Origin: Microbacterium sp. 5K110
GTDB lineage: Bacteria; Actinomycetota; Actinomycetes; Actinomycetales; Microbacteriaceae
Length of the DNA stretch: 62,437 nucleotides
NCBI RefSeq assembly: GCF_005774735.1
Contig: NZ_VBUM01000009.1
Location: 1 to 62,437, forward strand
Direction: 5' to 3'
Part shown: positions 19,838-28,060 of the stretch, piece by piece
Numbering within the stretch: the stretch's first letter is position 1
Layout: each line of letters begins with the position of its first letter
The notes under the pieces: generated by a model
Told to the model about the DNA's origin: nothing
The model's database searches: none
The model's input: only the letters and a program-made list of their open reading frames with translations
Program-made: the position numbers and the translations under genes

Positions 19838-20317
19838 ATGGCCACCGAAGCGGACGTGGTGAAGGCCGTCGACGACCTGTCCGAGTCCGGCGCGGCATCC
19901 GAGCGCGTCGCCCTGCAGTCGCTGGGCATCGGCCCCAACGACGCCAAGGTTCTTCGGTTCCTCCTGGCCCGGGGAGACGCAGACGAGCCGGTCACGCCCC
20001 GACTCCTGTCAGAGATGCTCGGCATCTCCTCGGCGGCGACGACGGCGCTCATCGACCGCCTCGCCGACGCGGGATGGGTGGAGCGGGTTCCCTTCCCGGG
20101 CGACCGTCGCTCGATCGTCGTGCGAGCCACCGTCGACGAAGGATCCCCCGCGCGACACCTGCTCGCCGTGCGACGCTCGTCGGTCGCGGCCGCCGCGGCA
20201 CGCCTCGGCGCCGCAGAGCGCCGCGTCGTCGCCGACTTCCTCGGCGAGGTCGCACGGGGCGAGCAGCACCAGATGGAGCGTCTGCGTTCGCGCGAAGAAG
20301 GAACCCGCCCCGCCTGA
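19838..20317 (+). CDS. MarR-like winged-helix regulator
   Basis: A 159-aa MarR-type protein. The helix-turn-helix is LLSEMLGISSAATTALIDRLADAGWVER with wing PFPGDRRSIVVRAT at about residues 50-100. The C-terminus is helical. The ATG at 19838 is chosen; a GTG four codons upstream (19826) is possible. It is divergent from the other MarR gene across about 145 bp containing AT-richer promoter sequence (gttgatctatc, gagatacaag). Confidence 0.82.
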   Translation: MATEADVVKAVDDLSESGAASERVALQSLGIGPNDAKVLRFLLARGDADEPVTPRLLSEMLGISSAATTALIDRLADAGWVERVPFPGDRRSIVVRATVDEGSPARHLLAVRRSSVAAAAARLGAAERRVVADFLGEVARGEQHQMERLRSREEGTRPA

Positions 20318-20337
20318 GCGGCGGGACGGGACACGGA

Positions 20338-20583
20338 TCAGCCGTTCGAGCGGCCGGTCTCCTCCTGCAGGCGCTCGATCTGCTCCGACGCCTCCGCCTT
20401 CGTCAGTGCGGCGGTGATCTCCTCACCCGCTTCGCGGGCGAGGGTGTCGAGGTAGCTGCGCTGCGGCGCGGTCATCGGTTCGTCGCCGGTGACCCAGTCG
20501 GAGGGATCTTTCTCGGCGGAGTTCTCTCCCTCGCGCGCGGCGCCGAGGGTCTCTTCTTCATGGTCACGAGGGGCATCGTTCAT
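20338..20583 (-). CDS. DUF3072 family small protein
   Basis: An 81-aa acidic protein. The N-terminal half is charged and probably disordered. The C-terminal half carries the DUF3072 pattern PMTAPQRSYLDTLAREAGEE, then LTKAEASEQIERLQEETGR, predicted to form two helices. The function of the family is unknown. ATG start at 20583. Its stop is 20 bp from the convergent MarR-like gene. Confidence 0.8.
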   Translation of the reverse strand: MNDAPRDHEEETLGAAREGENSAEKDPSDWVTGDEPMTAPQRSYLDTLAREAGEEITAALTKAEASEQIERLQEETGRSNG

Positions 20584-20661
20584 GGTGTCACGGTAGGCGT
20601 CCCTCCTGACGGGGACGCCGGGATTGACAGGTGGCACCGGGGAGTGGGGCATCCTGGGACG

Positions 20662-21627
20662 ATGCCCGAGGCCACCCGCTCCGCCGACCTGGACGTCGAG
20701 ACCATCCGACGGGGGAATGCCCGGACACGAGTGACGATCGTGTCCTCCGGCGCCGTATCCGGCCGCGCTTTCGTGCTGATCGCCGGGATCGGGGTGGCCG
20801 CGAGCTACTTCGAGTTCCTCGCGCCTCTGTTGGCAGAGGACGGCGACGTATACGCCCTCGATCTCCCCGGGTTCGCCGGGATGCCGGCATCCGGGGAGGA
20901 GCCGACCGCCGCGTTCTTCGCCGACCAGGTCGAAGGGGTCATCGCGCACTACGGCCTGAAGGATCCGGTCCTCATCGGTCATTCGATGGGGACGCAAGTG
21001 GTCACCGAGGTGCTCGCCCGCCGCGACGACCTCTCGCACGCGGTCCTGGTGAGCCCCGTCGTCGATGAGACCGAGTCCTCGGTCCTCGCCCAGGCGATCC
21101 GGTTCGCGCAGTCCACGGCGCGCGAGTCCGTGCACGTCGCCGTGATGGCCGTCTCGGCCTACGTGTTGTGCGGGTTCCTCTACTTCCTCGAGGTCCTCCC
21201 CCACATGCTCCGGTACCGCATCTCGGACCGCATCGGCGCGGCCCACGCGCGGCTGCTGCTGATCCGCGGGGAGTTCGACCGCCCATCACCCCGGCGCCTG
21301 CACTCGCGACTGGTCGCTCGCGCGCGCACCGCGCGTCGGTGGGAGATCGAGGGCGCGGCACATTCGATCATCAACGGTCACGCCGTCGGCGTCGCCCGGC
21401 TCGTCCGGCGCCACCTCGACGACGATCTGGCTCCGCGCGGGAGGATGCCCGCCGCCGAGGCGAAGGTCCCGCCGGCGCGGCATGCCGACCTGCGGATGAT
21501 CCTGGATGCCACCGCGACCCGCCTCGCGGAATGGTGGAGCGCGGTGCGCGGCGATCAGCGTGGAGTCGAACGGGCCAAGTCGCGGCACGCCCGTCTGCTG
21601 TGGCGCGCCTACGTGTCGCGGCGCTGA
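20662..21627 (+). CDS. Alpha/beta-hydrolase fold protein
   Basis: A 321-aa hydrolase. The nucleophile elbow is GHSMG with Ser108; the oxyanion region is LIAGIGVAAS near residue 40; the acid is probably in RGEFDRPS, and the His in GAAHSIING. A hydrophobic stretch at about 155-185 may be a lid or membrane-associated segment. The basic C-terminal tail of about 70 residues is unusual. The substrate is unknown. The ATG follows CATCCT by 6 bp. Confidence 0.85.
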   Translation: MPEATRSADLDVETIRRGNARTRVTIVSSGAVSGRAFVLIAGIGVAASYFEFLAPLLAEDGDVYALDLPGFAGMPASGEEPTAAFFADQVEGVIAHYGLKDPVLIGHSMGTQVVTEVLARRDDLSHAVLVSPVVDETESSVLAQAIRFAQSTARESVHVAVMAVSAYVLCGFLYFLEVLPHMLRYRISDRIGAAHARLLLIRGEFDRPSPRRLHSRLVARARTARRWEIEGAAHSIINGHAVGVARLVRRHLDDDLAPRGRMPAAEAKVPPARHADLRMILDATATRLAEWWSAVRGDQRGVERAKSRHARLLWRAYVSRR

Positions 21628-21640
21628 GGAGCCGCCTGCG

Positions 21641-22882
21641 TCACTCCGCTGCCGTCACCGCGTCCAGCGCACGGTTGAGCGCCGCCGCCGTCGTGAGCCG
21701 GGCCGCCGCCGGCACCGCCGCCAGGAACCCGCCCACGAACGTGTCGCCGAGCCCGATGGTCGTCGGGCGCGCGACGTCCACGACGTACGCGGGGACGCCG
21801 ACGGCCGGCATCCGCTGCACGACGGCGGCGACGACCGCTGCACCCCCCGCGTGGCGGGGCAGCCGAGCGGTCTCGTCGAGGTCGTCGGCGCGGCAGTCGT
21901 CGCCGAGGCGGTAGCGCGTCGCGGCGGTCCGCGTCGCACTCTCCAGCGCCGCGCGGTGCCGGCCTGCCTCCGGGCCTACCGCGACGGCCCAGAACTTCGT
22001 GTGCACGACGAGCGCCGGGGCGGGGATGAGCGCGTGCACGTCGGCGAGCGCCGCGGCGACGTCGTCGGGCGAGAGCAGGTCGACGGGCCGCCCGAGGTAC
22101 TCCTGGAGCTCGTCCTCGTTCATGCCGTAGACGTCGATGCGGTCCATCAGTCGCGTCCGCACGAGACCGGCGAACGACCGCTCGTAGAAGCCGGCGTCTT
22201 CGTAGTAGACCAACGCCGAATCCGGCAGACGTCGCATCGCCGCACGCACGTCGTGCAGCCGCCGGTCGAGCAGGGCGGCATCCTGCATCGTGTTGAACCC
22301 CGACACCAGGAACGCCGCCGCCTCGGCGAGGGCGTCACCGAGACCGGGGGCGATCGCCATCTCCCGGTTGGGTGCGTCGTTGGCGAAGATGAGGCGATTG
22401 GATGCCGGGGCGACGACCTCCCCGTCGACCAGGCGCACCGACGCGCCCTCGGGATACTGCACGATCAGGTGCGGATCGAGGGTGTCGCGCGTGGCCGAGG
22501 ACAGCACCCGCATCGAGGAGGGAAGCAGCCGGCGCACGTTGTCGTCGATGCTCACCAGGTGCTGCACGGTGGGCACGCCGATCCGGTCCAGCGCGATGCC
22601 GGCACGCACGCCCGTGCCTCCGAGGGTGATCTCGACGTCGAAGTGCGCCGCGAAGCGCTCCACGATCTCGGACGAGAGGACGAAGCGCTCGCCTCCCCCG
22701 CCGGTGGCGAGGAAGGCGAGCACCGTCACGACGAGGGCGCGCTCGTCGATGATCGGCGTCGTGGTGACCAGGTCGTCCCGACGGATGCCGTAGTCCTCCG
22801 CGAGGGCGGAGAGCACGTCGGCATCCCACCGGATCTCGTAGTCGACGGTGCCGCCGAGCCCGAGGACGAGGTCGTGTGCCAT
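21641..22882 (-). CDS. ADP-dependent phosphofructokinase/glucokinase family protein
   Basis: A protein of about 413 aa resembling the ADP-specific PFK/GLK family in the ribokinase-like superfamily. Features are GLGGTVDYEI at the N-terminus, a GGTGVRAGIALDRIG substrate loop near 95, the NEDELQEYLGR block, and the catalytic GLGDTFVGG near the C-terminus (Asp base and anion hole). It would phosphorylate a sugar or sugar phosphate feeding the aldolase encoded just upstream. The start at 22882 is preferred because GGAG lies 12 bp before it; the ATG at 22894 abuts the same GGAG. It is the last gene of the sugar ABC operon. Confidence 0.8.
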   Translation of the reverse strand: MAHDLVLGLGGTVDYEIRWDADVLSALAEDYGIRRDDLVTTTPIIDERALVVTVLAFLATGGGGERFVLSSEIVERFAAHFDVEITLGGTGVRAGIALDRIGVPTVQHLVSIDDNVRRLLPSSMRVLSSATRDTLDPHLIVQYPEGASVRLVDGEVVAPASNRLIFANDAPNREMAIAPGLGDALAEAAAFLVSGFNTMQDAALLDRRLHDVRAAMRRLPDSALVYYEDAGFYERSFAGLVRTRLMDRIDVYGMNEDELQEYLGRPVDLLSPDDVAAALADVHALIPAPALVVHTKFWAVAVGPEAGRHRAALESATRTAATRYRLGDDCRADDLDETARLPRHAGGAAVVAAVVQRMPAVGVPAYVVDVARPTTIGLGDTFVGGFLAAVPAAARLTTAAALNRALDAVTAAE

Positions 22883-22900
22883 GACGCCGATCATCTCCGT

Positions 22901-23764
22901 TCAGTACAGGTCGGCCTTGCCGGCGGCGCCGAAGAGGTCGATCTTCTCGGCCGCGGTGATCTTCATCGCGGCGATGGGCTCGGGCTGGATGGCGTTGGGC
23001 TCGCGCAGGCGACGGTCGGTGCCGAGCACCTCGCGCATGCGGTCGTGGTACGCCACCTTGATGTCGCTGGAGATGTTGATCTTGTTCACACCCAGCTCGA
23101 CCGCCCGGCGCAGTTCGGCGTCGGGGTTGCTCGAGCCGCCGTGCAGGACGAGCGGGATGCCGACGGCGGCCTTGATCTGCTCGAGCAGATCGTGGCGCAG
23201 CTCGGGGTTCTTGTCGGACGGGTACAGGCCGTGCGAGGTGCCGATGGCGATCGCGAGGCTGTCCACTCCGGTCTGCTCGACGAAGCGCACGGCGTCGTCG
23301 ACGTTCGTGTAGATGATCTCCGCGGCACCCGACTCGCCGTAGCTGTCGTTCGCGCCGATGGTGCCGAGCTCGCCCTCGACCTGGATGCCGGCCGCGTGCG
23401 CGGCTTCGACGACCTTGCGGGTGATCGCGACGTTCTGCTCGAACGGCTCGAGCGACGCGTCGATCATCACCGAGGTGAAGCCGGAGTGGATCGCCGTGAT
23501 CATCTGCTCGTACGACCCGCCGTGATCCCAGTGGATCGCCACGGGGACGCTCGAGCGGTGCGCGCGGGCGTGCATCGCCGCGATGAGGTCGGTGGTGATG
23601 TGCGAGACCTCGTCGGGGTGGATGGCGATGATGACCGGAGCGGACTTCTCTTCGCTGATGTCCATGATCCCGGTGAACATCGCCCAGTCGCTGATGTTGA
23701 AGGCGGGGATGGCGAAGCTGTGGGTGTTGGCCACGTCGAGGATGGACTTGCCGGTGTAGAGCAC
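22901..23764 (-). CDS. Class II ketose-bisphosphate aldolase
   Basis: A 287-aa zinc-dependent aldolase of the Fba/GatY/KbaY family. It cleaves a ketose-1,6-bisphosphate (fructose or tagatose type) to DHAP and glyceraldehyde-3-phosphate. Zinc and catalytic residues are visible in VAIHWDHGGS near 75-84, EGELGTIG near 130, GTSHGLYP near 180 and LVLHGGSS near 208, and the phosphate loop is KINISSDIK. The GTG start has AAGGAG about 7 bp upstream. It lies between a transporter and a sugar kinase, so it serves catabolism of the imported sugar. Confidence 0.9.
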   Translation of the reverse strand: MLYTGKSILDVANTHSFAIPAFNISDWAMFTGIMDISEEKSAPVIIAIHPDEVSHITTDLIAAMHARAHRSSVPVAIHWDHGGSYEQMITAIHSGFTSVMIDASLEPFEQNVAITRKVVEAAHAAGIQVEGELGTIGANDSYGESGAAEIIYTNVDDAVRFVEQTGVDSLAIAIGTSHGLYPSDKNPELRHDLLEQIKAAVGIPLVLHGGSSNPDAELRRAVELGVNKINISSDIKVAYHDRMREVLGTDRRLREPNAIQPEPIAAMKITAAEKIDLFGAAGKADLY

Positions 23765-23797
23765 GGATTTCTCCTTGTTGGGGTGGGTCGGCGGTGG

Positions 23798-24643
23798 TCA
23801 GCTCTTCACCGAACCGGCCGTGAGGCCGCTGATGAAGAAGCGCTGGAAGAACAGGAAGAGGATCAGCACGGGGATCGAGCCGAGGATGCTCATCGCCATG
23901 ATCTGGTTCCACTCGTAGGAGTGCTGGCCCATCAGCAGCTGGATGCCGATCGGCACGGTGCGCATGTCGATGGTCCGGGTGAGGGTCAGCGCGAAGAGGA
24001 ACTCGTTCCACGCGATCATGAACGTGTAGATGCCCACCGACACGATCCCGGGGATCGAGATCGGCACGAGGACGCGCCACAGGGCGGTGAAGGAGCCGGC
24101 CCCGTCGACGCGGACGGCCTCGTCGAGCTCCTTCGGGAGGGTGTTGAAGTACCCCGTCATCATGATGATCGCGTAGGGCAGCGTGAACACCATGTAGGTG
24201 AGGATCAGGCCCGGGTAGGTGTTGTAGAGCTTGAGCGCCACCATGAGCCCGAAGTACGGGATGAGCAGCGTGATGGGCGGCACGGCCTGGACGCTGACGA
24301 TGATCACGTTCACGATCCGCTTGCCGCGGAACTCGAACCGGCTGAACGCGTAGGCGGCCTGGATCGCGACGAGGAGCGTCAGGATCGTCACGGCGCCGGC
24401 GACGACGTAGCTGTTGATGAAGAAGCGCACGGTCTCGGGCGTGGTGAAGATCTTCACGTAGGCGTCGAACGAGAAGGTGTCCGTGATCAGGCGCGGCGGC
24501 AGCTCGAAGATCTGCGTGTTCGACTTGAACGAGCTCGAGAGCATCCACAGCACGGGACCGGCGGCGAAGACGGCCCCCAGCAGGAGCCCGACGATCACCC
24601 CGGTACGGGCGACGCGGGTGCGGGTCGCGGAGGTCATGGCCAT
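23798..24643 (-). CDS. Carbohydrate ABC transporter permease (MalG type)
   Basis: A 281-aa inner-membrane permease with six predicted transmembrane helices. The EAA loop EAVRVDGAGSFTALWRVLVPISIPG near residues 185-205 contacts the ATPase. The ATG starts 1 bp after the stop of the partner permease, so translation is coupled. As usual for CUT1 sugar importers, no ATPase gene is in the operon; a shared MsiK-like ATPase elsewhere in the genome probably energises it (inference). Confidence 0.92.
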   Translation of the reverse strand: MAMTSATRTRVARTGVIVGLLLGAVFAAGPVLWMLSSSFKSNTQIFELPPRLITDTFSFDAYVKIFTTPETVRFFINSYVVAGAVTILTLLVAIQAAYAFSRFEFRGKRIVNVIIVSVQAVPPITLLIPYFGLMVALKLYNTYPGLILTYMVFTLPYAIIMMTGYFNTLPKELDEAVRVDGAGSFTALWRVLVPISIPGIVSVGIYTFMIAWNEFLFALTLTRTIDMRTVPIGIQLLMGQHSYEWNQIMAMSILGSIPVLILFLFFQRFFISGLTAGSVKS

Positions 24644-24644
24644 G

Positions 24645-25574
24645 TCAGTCCCTCGCCTTCTGGTGGCGGACGTAGAGCACCGCGATGATCATCGACATCG
24701 CCAGGACCAGCACCGCGGAGGTGGAGGCCATCGAGAAGTCGTAGGTCGCGAACGCGAGCTTGTAGGTGAACGTGCTGAGCATCTCGGTGACGTCGATGGG
24801 ACCGCCGCCGGTGGTCAGCCAGATGAGGGCGAACTGCTGCGAGGTCCAGATGAGGTCGAGCAGCAGGAGGCTGACGATGATGGGCCGCAGCTGCGGGATG
24901 GTGACGTTCCAGAAGCGCTGGACGGGGCTCGCACCGTCGACGGTCGCGGCTTCGTAGAGGTCGCTCGGGATCCCCTGGAGGCCGGCGAGCAGACTCACCA
25001 TGAAGAAGGGGTAGCCGGCCCAGATGTTGATGAAGGTGACCGTGCCCAGCGCGAGCTGCGGCGAAGCGAGCCACTCGATGTTCGTGTTGAGCAGGAAGTT
25101 CACGATGCCGTTGGGGGCCAGGAGCATGCGCCACAGCACCGCGATGACGGCGACGGTGAACAGCCACGGCAGCACGTACAGGCCCCGGAAGATCGCACGG
25201 GGCACGGCGCCGATGAGGCGGCTGTTCAGCAGCATCGCGACGGACAGTCCGAGCACGAGGTGCGCGGCGACGCTCGTGAGGGTGAAGAAGAGCGTGTTCC
25301 CGGTGGCCTTCCAGAACCCGGGATCGGTCAGCACGGAGATGTAGTTGTCGACACCGACGAGCTGGGGGTTCTTGTTCGTGATGACGTTGTCCTGGAACGA
25401 GTAGCCGACGACCATGACGATCGGGACGATCATCAGGACGAACAGCAGGATCAGCGTCGGGGCCAGGAAGGTGTACGCCTCCGAGGCGTTCCGCAGCTGG
25501 CGGGTGCGGCGGGACGCGGGGCGTCCGGTGACGATGAGTTCGGTGTCGGGGGGTGTGAGGGTGCGCATGGTCAT
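24645..25574 (-). CDS. Carbohydrate ABC transporter permease (MalF type)
   Basis: A permease of about 309 aa with six transmembrane helices and an EAA loop (YEAATVDGASPVQRFWNVTIPQLRP). I use the ATG at 25574 because a longer start (25607) would lie within the perfect hairpin at 25596-25633 and would have no ribosome site. It is preceded by the binding-protein gene and followed immediately by the second permease. Confidence 0.9.
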   Translation of the reverse strand: MTMRTLTPPDTELIVTGRPASRRTRQLRNASEAYTFLAPTLILLFVLMIVPIVMVVGYSFQDNVITNKNPQLVGVDNYISVLTDPGFWKATGNTLFFTLTSVAAHLVLGLSVAMLLNSRLIGAVPRAIFRGLYVLPWLFTVAVIAVLWRMLLAPNGIVNFLLNTNIEWLASPQLALGTVTFINIWAGYPFFMVSLLAGLQGIPSDLYEAATVDGASPVQRFWNVTIPQLRPIIVSLLLLDLIWTSQQFALIWLTTGGGPIDVTEMLSTFTYKLAFATYDFSMASTSAVLVLAMSMIIAVLYVRHQKARD

Positions 25575-25595
25575 GGTGTGCGGCTTTCGGTGAGC

Positions 25596-25633
25596 GGGAT
25601 GCCGCATCGCGAACGGCGGCGATGCGGCATCCC
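25596..25633 (-). repeat. Perfect 15-bp hairpin between binding-protein and permease genes
   Basis: Arms 25596-25610 (GGGATGCCGCATCGC) and 25619-25633 are exact inverted copies with an 8-nt loop. Placed after a binding-protein gene, such a hairpin usually protects the upstream mRNA and lowers permease expression. Each arm contains the genome's favoured heptamer. Confidence 0.8.
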
Positions 25634-25647
25634 GTGTCAGCGTCGGA

Positions 25648-26940
25648 TCAGAACTCCGACGTCCATTCGTCCTGGGCCTTCTTCAGCGCGTCGCTCATCG
25701 ACTGCTGACCGTCCAGCGCGGACTGGAACTGCTGGCCGAACTGGCGCATGAGTTCCTCGGCCACGGGCAGGCCCGTGAACTCGTTGGCCGGGTAGCCGGC
25801 CTTGTAGATCTCGAAGGCGGTCTTGAACAGGGCGTCGTCCTCGACGAAGGTCGGCACGGCCTCGGTGTTGCCCGGGAAAGCCTTCGCCATCGTGGACAGC
25901 TCGGCGTTGACGTCCTTGCCCATCAGGAACTGCACGAGCTTGAAGGCGGCATCCTTGTGCTCGGAGTTCTCGGCGACACCGATTCCCCACGAGGCGTAAG
26001 GGATGCCGCGTTCACCCGTGAAGCCGTCCTCGGCGGGGATCGCCGAGATCGAGAAGGTCAGGTCGGGGTTGGACTCGCGGATCAGGTTGATGTGCGCGAG
26101 CGAGTCGATCATCATGCCGACGCGGCCGTTGGTGAACTCCTCGACCTTGTCCTGCTCCTTCATCGTGAAGGATCCGGGTGCGATGACCCCGTCGTTCCAG
26201 AGCTGCTGGATGTAGGCGGTCGCCGACGTGACGTCGGCGTTGGTCAGGTCGGGCTTGCCGTCCTTGAGCATCGACCCGCCGGAGGCCCACACCCAGGACA
26301 TGACGTCGTTCTGCACGCCGTTGGGCGCTTCGAGGGACAGCGGCAGCACCCAGCCGGACACATCGCCGCCGAGGGCCTTGATCTTCTTGGCGGCGTCGGC
26401 GAACTCCGTGCGCGTGGACGGGGGTGCACTGACGCCCGCCTGCGACAGCAGCGCGTCGTTGGTGAACATCGGGTACACGAAGTTGATGACAGGGATCATG
26501 TAGGTGCTGCCGTCGACCTGGATCTGGCTGGCGAGCTGACTGTCGTCGTAGCCCGCGTCGCTCATCAGCTTCGACATGTCGGCGATGACGCCCTGCTTGG
26601 CGAAGTCGCTGACCCAGGCACCGTCCAGGCCCACGACGTCGGGCATGGTGCCCGACGCGGCGCCGGCGAAGAGCTGCTCCTTGGTCGAGGCGTAGGGGCC
26701 GCTGACCAGGTCGACCTTGATGCCCGGGTTCTCCTGCTCGAACTGGTCCATGAGCGCACGGAACTGGCCGTCGGGCAGTTCCGGCTCCCACCACTGAGCG
26801 AACTCGAGAGTGACGTCTCCGCCGCCGGAGGGAGCGTCCGAGTTCGACGAGCACCCCGCCATCGCCAGGAGGGTCGTGGCCGCCGCGGCGGCACTGACGA
26901 GCTTGATGGCGTTCCGACGCCCGCGCCCGCTGTTGTCCAT
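25648..26940 (-). CDS. Sugar ABC transporter substrate-binding lipoprotein
   Basis: A 430-aa extracytoplasmic solute-binding protein of the MalE/UgpB type. Residues 1-29 are a signal peptide with lipobox LLAMAGC (Cys30 lipidated), followed by a Ser/Gly linker and the binding fold (VTLEFAQWWEPELPDGQF, then GTMPDVVGLDGAWV). The ATG has AGGAG 5-6 bp upstream. It is the first gene of the operon running through two permeases, aldolase and kinase, and is divergent from the DeoR regulator. The ligand is unknown; the aldolase and kinase suggest a ketose or a polyol/sugar phosphate precursor. Confidence 0.92.
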   Translation of the reverse strand: MDNSGRGRRNAIKLVSAAAAATTLLAMAGCSSNSDAPSGGGDVTLEFAQWWEPELPDGQFRALMDQFEQENPGIKVDLVSGPYASTKEQLFAGAASGTMPDVVGLDGAWVSDFAKQGVIADMSKLMSDAGYDDSQLASQIQVDGSTYMIPVINFVYPMFTNDALLSQAGVSAPPSTRTEFADAAKKIKALGGDVSGWVLPLSLEAPNGVQNDVMSWVWASGGSMLKDGKPDLTNADVTSATAYIQQLWNDGVIAPGSFTMKEQDKVEEFTNGRVGMMIDSLAHINLIRESNPDLTFSISAIPAEDGFTGERGIPYASWGIGVAENSEHKDAAFKLVQFLMGKDVNAELSTMAKAFPGNTEAVPTFVEDDALFKTAFEIYKAGYPANEFTGLPVAEELMRQFGQQFQSALDGQQSMSDALKKAQDEWTSEF

Positions 26941-26996
26941 CGTTTCTCCTCATTGAGATCTGCTGTATTTCGCGCTGTTCTGCGCGTTCTTGCATC

Positions 26997-27009
26997 TTTC
27001 AGCATGAGT
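26997..27009. promoter_or_regulatory. Candidate DeoR operator, binding-protein side
   Basis: TTTCAGCATGAGT is the near reverse complement of the site at 27111 and carries the TTTCA half-site typical of DeoR-family operators. It sits about 57 bp upstream of the binding-protein start. Confidence 0.45.
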
Positions 27010-27110
27010 ATGCGCGGGTCTGCGGCACGCGTCAAGTCTCCGATGCACATTCGTGATCATTACGGCACGCAGTGGCATCCAAACCTGCATAAAGCGGCCT
27101 ATCTGTGCCG

Positions 27111-27123
27111 TTTCATGCTGAAA
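27111..27123. promoter_or_regulatory. Candidate DeoR operator, regulator side
   Basis: TTTCATGCTGAAA is an inverted repeat (TTTCA-N3-TGAAA) 50 bp upstream of the DeoR start, in an unusually AT-rich stretch. It pairs with the similar site 114 bp away. Confidence 0.5.
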
Positions 27124-27160
27124 TAGCCGAAAATACCTCGTGCCGCGTGCGGCTCTGTGC

Positions 27161-27166
27161 TAGAGA
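27161..27166 (+). promoter_or_regulatory. -10 hexamer for the DeoR gene
   Basis: TAGAGA, 7 bp before the ATG at 27174; a leaderless arrangement. Confidence 0.45.
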
Positions 27167-27173
27167 TGACGGC

Positions 27174-27980
27174 ATGGAGGGCACCACGAACACGACCAAG
27201 AGACGGCTTCCGGCGGGCAGGAAGGCCGAACTGGCCGCCTATGTCGCTCAATCCGGACAGGTGACCGTCGTCGACCTGGCCTCGCATTTCGGCGTCTCGA
27301 TCGACACCGTACGCCGGGATCTGGACCAGCTCGATCGCGAGGGAATCGTCGTGCGCACCCACGGCGGCGCGGTCAGTGCGATGTCGGTCCCCGGCCGCGA
27401 CCGCGGCCTGGACGTCCGTCTGCAGATGCAGATCGCCGAGAAGGAGAAGATCGCCACGATCGCCGCCGACCTCATCGAGGACGGCTCCGTAGTGGTGCTG
27501 AACGCCGGCACCACGACGCTGGCCGTCGCGCGAGCCCTCCGCAATCACCGGAACCTCACGATCGCGACCAACAACCTCCGCATACCGGCGGAGATCTCGC
27601 CGCAGGTCTTCCGCGACCTGTTCATCTTCGGCGGCGCCGTGCGCACGATCACTCAAGCCACGACCGGCCCGGTGACGTTGGCGACCAGCTCGCACAGCCC
27701 CGACGTCGAGATCCGGTGCGACTACGCCCTCATCGCCGTCGGAGCTGTGGATGCCTCGGGCTTCTCGACCAGCAACCTCGGCGACGCCACGATGATGAGC
27801 GAGATGATCCAGCGCGCCGATCGCACCGCGATCCTCGCGGACTCCACCAAACTCGACCGGCGCCTGTTCGCCCAGGTCGCAACGCTCGAGATGGCGGATT
27901 ACCTCATCACCGACGCGCCGCCCTCCCCCGACCTCGCGGAGGCCTTGGCGGAGGCGGGCGTGACGGTGCTCACGCCCTGA
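27174..27980 (+). CDS. DeoR/GlpR family sugar-phosphate-responsive regulator
   Basis: A 268-aa repressor. The N-terminal winged helix (about 15-70) carries VTVVDLASHFGVSIDTVRRDLDQLDREGIVVRTHGGA, the DeoR signature. The C-terminal DeoRC sensor domain has NAGTTTLAVARAL near 105 and a late DSTKLDRRLFAQV motif; it binds phosphorylated sugars. It is divergent from the sugar ABC, aldolase and kinase operon, so it most likely represses that operon until a sugar phosphate from the pathway accumulates. Confidence 0.92.
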   Translation: MEGTTNTTKRRLPAGRKAELAAYVAQSGQVTVVDLASHFGVSIDTVRRDLDQLDREGIVVRTHGGAVSAMSVPGRDRGLDVRLQMQIAEKEKIATIAADLIEDGSVVVLNAGTTTLAVARALRNHRNLTIATNNLRIPAEISPQVFRDLFIFGGAVRTITQATTGPVTLATSSHSPDVEIRCDYALIAVGAVDASGFSTSNLGDATMMSEMIQRADRTAILADSTKLDRRLFAQVATLEMADYLITDAPPSPDLAEALAEAGVTVLTP

Positions 27981-27982
27981 GA

Positions 27983-28015
27983 CCGCGGCCTGCGCGCGGG
28001 CGCAGACGGCCGCGG
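27983..28015. terminator. Hairpin after the DeoR gene
   Basis: CCGCGGCC and GGCCGCGG arms (27983-27990 and 28008-28015) with a partly pairing loop, directly after the stop. There is no T-tract. Confidence 0.5.
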
Positions 28016-28060
28016 GGCCTCGCACGCCGCGGCATCCGGTCCCCGAAACAGGGCATGCGG

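Noticed and set aside
21506..24688. A 1,060-codon plus-strand frame
   Set aside because: It is antisense to the sugar kinase, aldolase and permease genes, with His/Asp/Arg-rich composition and no recognisable domain.
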